From contig CAJNDS010000513.1 in the NCBI GenBank assembly GCA_905221605.1, positions 710,682 to 774,681 on the forward strand: DNA of 64,000 bases, read 5' to 3'. The notes beneath the pieces are model-generated. The model was not told the origin of the DNA. It ran no database searches and was given only the letters and a program-made list of their open reading frames with translations. A program made the translations under genes and the position numbers. How positions within the stretch are numbered: position 1 is the first letter of the stretch; every line of letters begins with the position of its first letter. Shown in pieces: positions 56,183 to 64,000 of this stretch. This DNA comes from Symbiodinium natans (lineage: Eukaryota; Sar; Dinophyceae; Suessiales; Symbiodiniaceae).

Positions 56183-57199
56183 GTGCCGATCGTGAAAATT
56201 CAAAACGATCGGAAGCGGGATATGTACTTCCCATCGGGTCAGCCACGGGTGAGCTGGTGGTCGGCCTGCCCTTTTGCCATGTTGCATGTAGATTGTGGCT
56301 GCCTTCGTCAGCTATGTGTGTGCGTGTGTGCGTCTGTTCTAGGTTAGGTTGGGGCAGCTTTTTGGGGTCCTTTATCGTATGAGGGGCTTGAATGTTTAGG
56401 CAACCCGAAAGTTGTACTTGTTGCATATACTCTTGAGCCTAGGTTCCCCAACGAACCTGGCTGGCGCATCGCAAGTCCTGCTAGCCGGACAGCCACTGCC
56501 AATGCCATTTGCATTCGCTAGAATCTGAAAGGACTGTGCAAGCAATGCCTCAAATACTTCAGCACGGCTGTAGAAGATCCCACAGCATGATTATGGCTTG
56601 AAGCCATGGCTAATTGTGTTTGCCATTCCTGCAAAATCCGATGGTCCATGCTGAAGCCACAATGCTCGGTGCCTTGCGCCCCTCCCGAAAGATGCAAGCC
56701 CTCATGCCTTCACGGCCCACAAGGTGGCCACGCGTTCTGACCGCCAAGCAAGGCAAGAAAAGGCAAAGCAGCGCAAGAAGGCCCCACGTGTCTGCTGGGC
56801 GCTGCCTAGTGAGCTGCTCTAGACATCTCTCTAGTTCCGGTGGCCACCATGTCGGACCTGAGAGGCATCCCTTTGTCTTTGTGTGGTAGTTGAGAGCTGC
56901 TTCTATTTCCCAAGGGCTTGGCTCAAGGACGATGGTCTTGTAGCTTATGTTTGGGTACCACAACTCCTAATTCAGCAACAGCTACAATGACAATTTTTGC
57001 TAGGGTTCCAAGCTCAGTAAAGGTTTAACTGGAGAAGGCCATCATGTGAGCGCTCCTGCGCACTTCTTTGTCATCAAATGGAGATGGTATGTAAAGATGC
57101 AGAAAGTTGAGAAAGCGATCCTCAGCGAAATCGAGGCGGCAAGCTCAAGCTGGTAAGCCCTCGAAACATTACCGTAGAGCTGCTGCATGCTGCTTCCAG

Positions 57200-57477
57200 G
57201 AGGACCAAGAGGAAAAGAGGAGGCGCCGCGAGTTCCGCGAGAAGCAGCAGGCAGCCGCGGTAGACGGAACATGTCGGAAATGTCGGAACATGTCGGAACA
57301 TGTCGGAACATGTCGGAACATGTCGGAACATTGAAGCATTCTGCTCGAGAGCTTCAGGCGCGAGCCGAGCGCAAGAGGCTGCGACAAGAGGAGAAGTTGC
57401 GAATCCAGAAGGAAAATAAGGCAAAGAGGGAAGCCCGGAAGAGGCAACGAGAAACACAGCCAGACTGCCACGCTTAG
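57200..57477 (+). CDS. Charged coiled-coil protein, 3' end
   Basis: Exon 57200-57259 encodes EDQEEKRRRREFREKQQAAA and ends at a GT donor. After an intron made largely of a decamer repeat, exon about 57358-57477 encodes ARAERKRLRQEEKLRIQKEN and KAKREARKRQRETQPDCHA, then TAG. The phases agree (0/0) and the acceptor is AG followed by G. The protein end is a highly charged, helical, probably coiled-coil segment. No family can be named from this alone. The 5' part is not defined; a possible exon lies at 57098-57150. Confidence 0.5.
57267..57331. repeat. TCGGAACATG decamer repeat inside an intron
   Basis: Six tandem copies of TCGGAACATG, the second one base short. The array fills most of the 98-base intron at 57260-57357. 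Confidence 0.95.
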
Positions 57478-57853
57478 GCCGTTTAGGCCATTCCTCGGTT
57501 TCAAGCTTCGCAAGCGGTGGAACGTGCCAGGCGTTTTGCGGGTGAGCGCCAGCCTGTGTCACTGTGTCACTGGAGTTGCTAGAGTTGGGGAGCGTTGACA
57601 GTTGAGCCAATAGTTGACCAAGGGCCACACTTCCGGGCAAGCCGCACAGTGACTTCAGGTATGGCACCAAGAAAATTGCAAGCAGCTAATGAGCCGAGCA
57701 TGCCCGCCTTGGTTGGTATATTGCGTTGCTTCTGTTTAAATTTTTATGCAGGGACGAGACGCCTGGAGGCGATGTGCGGCTGCCTCGGACAAAGCTCCTT
57801 GCTGTCACCCCTTCCCTACTTAGGCATCGATGACGATGCTCTCCAGGCCTGAC

Positions 57854-58400
57854 ATGCCTGACCAAAACCTTGAATCCGACTTGGTGCATCAAGCATATCA
57901 AGCTGGCTTACGGAAGTACATAATGTTGGACTGAAACTGGTGCTGCAGACGGACTTGCTGGGGGACACAAGCATCACAGTGAGACCAGAGGAGGACCTGC
58001 GTCCGAGGCGCCATGATTTTTTGAGTCGGCGTTTAGCAAGCAGAGATGCTGCGGAAGCTCCCGGAAGGCAACTGCAGAGATCATCCACCACAGTCTCTGG
58101 CATCTCTTACGTGACAGCCACATCGGCAGTGATCTCAGCAGGCTAGGGCTGGTGAAATCTGTTGAAGCTAGTTGTGTCGTTCCATGCCGCTGTTTCTCCT
58201 TATCCTCTCGAGATGACAGCTGAGGATGCATCTGACACTTTACCTGATAGTGACGATGATGAGTCCTTCCGACACAGTAGCAGACGGCTGTCACCAACGC
58301 TGAGCCGCGCCTTCACGCTTACGCCACACGGGTTGGGCACGTTCGGGCTGCTGATTTGCATGTCGATTCTCTTCTCCATCCCATACGCAACAGGCAGGCA
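57854..58400 (+). CDS. Start of an unrecognised acidic/membrane protein (candidate)
   Basis: An ATG at 57854 opens a frame MPDQNLESDLVHQAYQAGLR with a GT donor at about 57916. Next come TDLLGDTSIT with EEDLRPRRHDFLSRR (57949 onwards), then an exon after CTCTCGAG (58213 onwards) encoding SDTLPDSDDDESFRHSSRR and a hydrophobic helix, LGTFGLLICMSILFSIPYA, before a GC donor near 58395. The composition suggests an acidic cytosolic N-terminus followed by a membrane span. No family is recognised, and exon joins are not verified. Confidence 0.38.
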
Positions 58401-60842
58401 GGCCTCCAGAAACTCGCTGCGAGCCGGCCGCTCTTGCCTCGGCATAGTTGCGCTTTGTCGATCTTTGTCGCCTCTCAGCTTGGGTCTCCGCAGCTCACGT
58501 GGTCACATAGTCGTGTTGATGGTGGTGTAAAGCATCGCAAGTCGGTACAAGTCTTGGCGGTACATGTACTAGTCGTCTCCGTCAGTCTCTGTCATGGTCA
58601 TTGTACACCAGTCTCAACATCAACGCTCCGCGTGCCGCTTTGGCTCCGCTGCAGGGCATGGCCGGGCAAGTTCCTTGGATGGTGTGTGGGGGCCACCGAG
58701 GACGACCCATGAAATCGGGCTCGGCGCCGGGAGTGAAGGATGTGCACAGGGGGTCCAACACCACAGAGGGGTCTGGGGCCTCCGGGTCAGTTGGGAAGAC
58801 GCCCAAAAATTGCCCCTCAGATGCCAGATATTGCCAGATGGCCTGGGGCCTTGACAGATTCTCAATGTAATCTCAACGTGGCAAGCTGCAGCTTGACGTC
58901 AGGTACCACGACCATGTGGCTCTGGCATGGCTTTCCGCGCAAAATCACTTAGCTTAGGATGCACACGGTTTTAGGCGAATCCCCAAAACGAATGGGTCTT
59001 CATGGGTTGCCGCTGAGTGCCAGGACAGACGATGGCACCTCGTCCAAGGTGGACTGGGGTGACCGATAATCTCCGACTTGCTACTTGCATTTTGATTCGT
59101 GGCTGCACGTCGACACCAACTTTGTTTACTGCTTGCTCGTCGTGCCAGAAATTCAGATCTTCCATCACGGTGCGCTCGCCTAGCTCTGCTTGCCGCATGT
59201 CTTGTCTGCTTTGGCCAAAGAGCGAACAAGTAAGGGCGTCATAAGCGGTGGACTCCAAAACACGGGCAACAACCTGATTCGGACAGGCAGGGTTGGGATC
59301 AACTATCACGCCAGTGTTCCAACAAGGATTTCCACGTGTGTTTGAGGCACAACCATCGGGCTGCTCCTTGGAGTGGTACCTTCCAAATCATCAAGGCAAA
59401 CTGTGAGAATGGCTGCGCTGTGTGCCGGAGTAATCTTCAGTTCCGCAGTAGCTTCTCAGACCCGTTCTACTCAGGGACTTCTTGAGGAGAAAGGTCGTGA
59501 AGCTGCTGCCAAGACGCATGAAGGCGGGTGCGGGACCTTCAGACCTTGAGGAATCAGTCCTTGAAAGATGCATGCCTCCACGATCCACACAGCCACCGTT
59601 AGACTTCAACGTTTGCCTAAGCCGCAACAGCCCTTGCTGCCAGTACGTGCTTTTGGCATCGCAGGGGGCACTGTTTGATCACTTCTGCGATTCAGCAAGT
59701 TTCACAGGAATTGAGAGAATGGAAGCATGTGAAAGCCGAGACTCAGCAAACTGGGACATAAAAGACAGCAGCTAAAGGGTATGAAGGGAGGGGAGAAGCG
59801 ACGCACTCACATGTAATGTCCGCATTGCAGCAATAACTAGGAGAGTATGGGTTTCGCCACTGTGGTTTGTTTGTTAAACGTTTGGGGTTTGGCACGGCTT
59901 GCTGCAAACACTTTTTTTTTTAAAATAGTGCCCCGCACCTCCACCTCAACCCAGAAGGAGAAAACAAATCGCCGATGAAAAGTGCCAAGAATGCTGTAAA
60001 TGCCGACGGTTCTGCTCCAAGCCCAACCCCCCTCTGAAGAACACAAAATGGCAGAATCAGCGTTTTCCGTCACAGGCCAAAGACCGAGAAATCGACGAAT
60101 TTTGGTGACAAGTTCACCAGAAGTGACCAAGCCAACGAGCAACAAATGCCGTAAGTTCCGGCGTTTCGGCCTGAAAGCCATCAACATGACGCATCCCGCG
60201 TATCACCCCCACCCCCCGCCACGGAACCAAAAAAAGCATCCCTGCCAACAACTACTGTAGGTTCTTCCGCTTGTGCTGCGCCCAAACCGCAATGCCACAG
60301 CAAGGGCTTCTTCTTTGGAAGGGGGAGTCAAGCCATTTGTGGAGTCACAGTTTATCCTGTCGGGTGATGAGAGTTGTTTCAATGAACGTTCGGAAAAAAA
60401 GGTGGCTCTTGAGATATCCAGCGGCGTTCCTGCAGCTTCTGTCAGATTTTACCGAGGAGGCATGTGCAAGGATGTTGCTTCAACCATCCTTGGCATCGCT
60501 TTGCTTGCTCTCCATATCTGACTTGGGCATGTTCTGCTGTCCCTCCTGGAATCTGCATTCTCGAATCGTTCATTCAGAGGGATATCAAGCTAAGTGACTC
60601 CAACCTTCGCAGTGGCATGGTTTCTTTTGGTTTTCGAGAACTCCCGAGAACTTCACGGGGTCTGAGTGAGCGTCGGTGACAGCAGATTGACAGGGTGGAC
60701 GTCGAGCTTCTGATAGCAAGGAGGCGGCAGGCGCAAGACTCTAACATGACACGCGCGTATGCTCATCATTCAGAAGTTCACTTGACGAGTCTATTCAAAT
60801 TTATTTTCATTTGCTCTGTCTCTCTCTCTCTCACCCTCAGCT
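58401..60842. other. Interval with possible exons
   Basis: Two segments look protein-like: about 59481-59530 (LLEEKGREAAAKTHEG, ends at a GT donor) and about 60300-60520 (SGDESCFNERSEKKVALEIS and GVPAASVRFYRGG). They may be internal exons of the gene starting at 57854. A CT-rich run at about 60819-60838 precedes the acceptor of the next exon. Confidence 0.3.
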
Positions 60843-61043
60843 AGTGTACTTTGCCTGGCAGATGACGACGACGACGCTGCTTCTGAGGATAGCGCTGACC
60901 TTAATCAGGTCCTGAGGTGAAAACATGCCCTTTCTGCTGGACCTCGGTTGCGAGGTGAGACGGAGCAGATCAAGGAAGTTCGGCGCAAGTTCAAGGACAG
61001 AGCACATGTTGCGAAGCAGCTGCGCAGTCACTCTGAAGTCTGA
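60843..61043 (+). CDS. Acidic C-terminal exon(s)
   Basis: After a CT-rich tract the frame encodes LADDDDDAASEDSADLNQ. The same frame then meets TGA at 60918 but continues open to a TGA at 61041, encoding IKEVRRKFKDRAHVAKQLRS near the end. A 65-base intron (GT at 60909, AG at 60973) would remove the in-frame stop in phase and join the acidic and basic halves. This is probably the 3' end of the gene that begins near 57854. Function unknown. Confidence 0.4.
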
Positions 61044-61370
61044 AAGGTTCTGAAACCCCTCAAAAGTTACGGTCTTCTCTCCAAGAAGTCTACTTGTACC
61101 AACCTACATAATAACGTCAACGCTTAAACATTCTGCTCCTCACGCAGGAGAAGCAGCTGCATCGACCTCAGTAGAAGAGCTTTTGCCCATATTCTTCACG
61201 CTGTGCTTGCTGCTGCATTCCGAGTGAGTTCGGCTTTCGAGGCGTTCCTCGGCTTCGCTTGATGGCCAACAACTCAGCCATCTCTCAAATCATCTCCATG
61301 CATTCTTGGTCGAATCCGAATCCCCTTCCAAATCCCTGAATTTACGCTGAGGCACCAGCGTGAACCTCAG

Positions 61371-61458
61371 ATGGAGAATGACCCTGAGAGCATCTGTGGC
61401 TGTGCAGACGGCACGAATCGTCGGTTCATTGCACTTTGCTTCGCATGTTCGAAAGTAC
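61371..61458 (+). CDS. Coding-like first exon candidate
   Basis: After ACCTCAG an ATG-containing frame encodes MENDPESICGCADGTNRRFI and ends at a GTACGT donor at 61459. The Cys-rich end (CFACSK) is notable. The neighbouring segment to about 61710 is open but uncertain. It could start the ion-channel-like gene at the window edge. Confidence 0.3.
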
Positions 61459-61710
61459 GTCAGCCCTTGTGGCATCGGTCGTTACAGCCCTGCCTTGGAA
61501 TGCCTGGAAGGCGTGATTTACCCTCGATGCGACGTACAGTGGACGATAGTGGACGTGATCATAAATTTGAGTGCAACATTTTTCACAGAGTGCAGAAAAT
61601 CCAGTGAATATCCCACACCAAAAACGAAGCACTGCATGCTGTTGGCGAACATTCTGATTATCCGTCAATGTCGTCAGGAGCCCAAAAGCATTTCGAAGAC
61701 GGTCGGCTGA

Positions 61711-63330
61711 GATAAGTGGCGAGTACTGATACGAGTTTGACTTGCCAAGCCATAACCCACACCATAGCAGGCCATAGCACATCCTTGCTTGGAGTCCGTT
61801 GGCGTATGCACAGAAAGCCACATATCGGCAACCAAAAACATCCGCAGCAATATCCTGATGCTCGAGGCAGAGTGTGCAATCCGAGCAAACTTTGCATAGG
61901 CAATCATGCTGAACCATGCGGGGCAAGCTACTGTATCATCCATGTCAACTTTGGCTTCCGAGAGTCCCAGACCCTCTCAGTCTACGTGTCTTCTGCATGT
62001 GTCCCAGAACATCTCGGAACTGAACTTGAAGCCTTTCTTCCAGGTGACAATGTTCTGGCACGTGCTAGAGAAGCTGTAGGCTCTGAGAGCCTCATAGCCA
62101 AGCGTTCTGCGGCTTTCATGCCACTCAGCTTTCCGCAGGCATTCCCGAATCGGAAGAGGAGTACTCTTGCTGGCTGGGGCCGCAGAAAACTTCCCCAGCG
62201 ATCCTTTGCATCACAGAAGTGTCACAGCGTTTGAACTTGACAGCCTTCGGCTGGTTGGCTGCTTAAGGTCAGAGGTGAAAGCTAGGAAGTGAGGTAGGGT
62301 GGGGTTGGCAAGGTTCCAGCATCGGTCCTGGGAGGTAACGTGGTGCCGGTGCCGGGCAGACTGGCACACTAACAGTGGTGTAACTTGTCATGGAGACGAG
62401 GCTTCGGATGCAGAGCAGAACAGGCATTTTATGGTGTCGTGCCGTCGCCTCAAAGTCTTTTCCCATATGGAAGTGGTCTCTTTGCACCGGACCAAGCAGG
62501 CAATCCAATCTCCCACGGCCCAGCTTGAGAACGTAGGGTTCGGAAGAATTCTGATGTGTGTGGGCTAAGATGCAAATCGCCGTCAGAAAGATTGCGGTTC
62601 AAGACCATCCTCCTCATCCTTCTTTGAAGAAGTTTGTTCCCGCAGCTTGTTTGTTCAGTGTCCTCAGACTGCTGTGCTGGATTCTGTTGCGGTCCAACTG
62701 CAGGCTGGATTCAGAGTGTCAGAGTGCACATGACATCCGTGGCAGGTTGAGTCGCTACGGTTTGAAGCAGCCATTGGTGTAGCAACCTCAGAGACTGACA
62801 CTGTAGACTGCGCCTGGAGTTCCAGAAGTCACACTCCTGCAATCTGGTGCATAGGTTCTGATCGTCCTGAATGGAATCATCTCTGGCATGGATGCCATGT
62901 ACAAGCCCGATGAGGAAAGGCCAGGCAATCTGCCAAACATTGAGATGCCTTCGGGGGGCTGGGGGGGGGGTGGGGGGTTGGGGGGGGGGGGAGGCATAGG
63001 CCGCAAACAAAGGCGAACGTGTTTATCTGAACCAGTCCCAAGCTGCGTGCCGCTGTGTCGCGGCCTACAGTAGCCTCTGAAATTGAAGAGAGAGACAAAA
63101 CACATGGGGGAGGCAGACTCCTCGCACCCAAACTTTGGGGATCTTGGGGGCAGGTGCCTACAGCCCTGACCCCGTACCCCAAGAAAGAAGCGACGACAGA
63201 AACAAGCCACGAAACAAACATCAACAGCGTTAAGACATGAAGCCGGCGTGTTAGCTAACATCTGCATCATCTGCTGATCTTAGAGCTACTGTCTTTTAGC
63301 TTCTTTGCAGGCCCATCGTAGTGAGTAGGA
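61711..63330. other. No supported gene
   Basis: Open frames on both strands (for example 61716-62234) do not match families I know. The stretch includes a long G-rich run at 62954-62993 with only a few T interruptions. Confidence 0.4.
62954..62993. repeat. Poly-G tract
   Basis: About 40 bases that are G except for scattered C and T. It is capable of forming G-quadruplex structure on the + strand. Similar but shorter G or C runs occur at 11902, 40188, 49070 and 55377. Confidence 0.9.
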
Positions 63331-63344
63331 AGTGCGACTTGTTC

Positions 63345-64000
63345 AGCAGTTCAGCCGGAGAATGATGTCAGAACGCAGAGCATTATTTGAGACGCATGTC
63401 CTCGGACCGCACGTGCAGGGCAGCATTCATCACTTGGGCCGAAAATTTCTTTGTGGTGGTCTTTGTCTTGGAGTGCCCCCTGAAGCGGAGTTTGTCAAGA
63501 TTGAAATTCCAAGCGCTGACCAAAGAGTAAAAGCGGTATTTCATGCCTCCAGGTACTTCTTGCGATTGCGTGCAAACACATGGGCCTCTTGACTCACATC
63601 CGCCTTGAGATGTTGGCAGATGTTGGCAGTCCCATGACACAGACAACTTGAGCAGCTGGCATTCGTTTCGCGATGCCGAGGTGTTTGTTTTTGAGCCCAT
63701 GCTGCTTGGATGCAAGCACCTGTCCGCACTCCGCTCTGCATTGCTTGCTTTCCCGAAAGACAGCCTCAGGAACATGTTTGATACCTTTGTGGTTTGGATT
63801 ACCGGCGTCCTGGTCGTTTGGATCCTGGAGCCAAGTGGGGTCTGGGACCAAGACTCGCAGAAGTGGGTGGCCTGTTTTTGCAAGCGTTTGCAAGCTGCAG
63901 CCGGAACTCCAAGATTACGTTCGACCCCTTGCGGCGTTTGGCTGCGCTGCGAGCCACGGCCTCACACAAAGATAAGGCTTTTCACGGAGCTGTTCATACA
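63345..64000 (+). CDS. Voltage-gated ion-channel-like protein, truncated by the window edge
   Basis: One frame (about 63425-63530) encodes FITWAENFFVVVFVLECPLK, resembling the S2 helix of voltage-gated cation channels with its acidic residue near the end. A second (about 63650-63830) encodes SLRNMFDTFVVWITGVLVV, resembling S3 with the conserved N-x-F-D motif. Both are on the + strand in the right order with an intron-sized gap between. A charged segment near 63900-63960 could be the start of S4 but is not convincing. S1 was not found; an exon near 63345-63418 (RRMMSERRALFETHV) may precede S2. The gene continues beyond the window. Confidence 0.42.

Larger units (their letters stand above)
53669..57199. 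other. Mostly non-genic spacer
   Basis: No exon is convincing between the CDC27 end and the coiled-coil gene. The stretch contains three telomere-like tracts, an AT-rich island, a poly-C run at about 55377-55397 and, near 57098-57150, a possible exon with MQKVEKAILSEIEAASSS that could belong to the next gene. Confidence 0.5.

Noticed and set aside
63383-63883. 166-codon - strand open frame at the right edge
   Set aside because: It overlaps the channel-like + strand segments with conserved helices and itself matches nothing known.
1-64000. Relict spliced-leader sequence or tandem retrogenes
   Set aside because: I looked for sequence resembling the dinoflagellate spliced leader near gene starts and saw none; the genes are intron-rich, so they are not recent retrocopies.
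1-64000. rRNA or tRNA genes
   Set aside because: No conserved rRNA core sequence or convincing cloverleaf was recognised by eye; a dedicated covariance-model search would be needed to exclude them.

Overview
The window looks like nuclear DNA from a dinoflagellate, probably a Symbiodiniaceae-like genome, although the genus is not resolved. Three genes can be reconstructed by matching exons to conserved protein families: CNOT9, APC11 and CDC27/APC3. In all three, many tiny exons lie among much longer introns. Donors are a mixture of GT, GC and GA, and acceptors are almost always AG followed by an exonic G. Plant-type CCCTAAA/TTTAGGG tracts, tandem arrays and simple repeats fill the spaces. Every gene that can be supported is on the + strand. 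I saw no rRNA, tRNA, CRISPR array or bacterial-type operon, and I could not run a tRNA search.

Layout. 1.6-4.8 kb: an unrecognised hydrophobic protein whose first exon encodes a signal peptide or anchor. 4.9-8.3 kb: two arrays of a 99-bp repeat, each followed by a pyrimidine-rich satellite, with a duplicated boundary sequence. 8.9-13.4 kb: an unrecognised multi-exon gene. 14.9-18.7 kb: a CCCH zinc-finger gene with Arg/Ser-rich exons, possibly running on into the Ala/Gln/Pro-rich exons at 19.2-21.4 kb. 21.6-21.8 kb: telomere-like tract and a long inverted repeat. 21.9-27.2 kb: a complete CNOT9 gene in 16 exons. 27.9-32.1 kb: unrecognised exons and a protein with two RanBP2-type zinc fingers.

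33.3-34.2 kb holds APC11, the RING subunit of the anaphase-promoting complex. Only about 0.5 kb downstream CDC27/APC3 begins, another subunit of the same complex. Its N-terminal half lies at 34.7-38.6 kb and its C-terminal TPR half at 51.7-53.2 kb. The 13 kb between the halves contains exons of an apparent choline-transporter-like (SLC44/CTL) membrane protein, so that gene seems to sit inside a CDC27 intron on the same strand.

57-64 kb: the 3' end of a charged coiled-coil protein, a poorly defined acidic/membrane protein, and at the right edge two exons that resemble S2 and S3 of a voltage-gated ion channel.

Functionally, APC11 and CDC27 work together in the cell-cycle ubiquitin ligase APC/C. 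CNOT9 belongs to the CCR4-NOT mRNA deadenylation complex. The CCCH and RanBP2 zinc-finger proteins probably bind RNA, by inference from their families. Exon boundaries are my own readings from homology and splice signals, and no transcript evidence was available.
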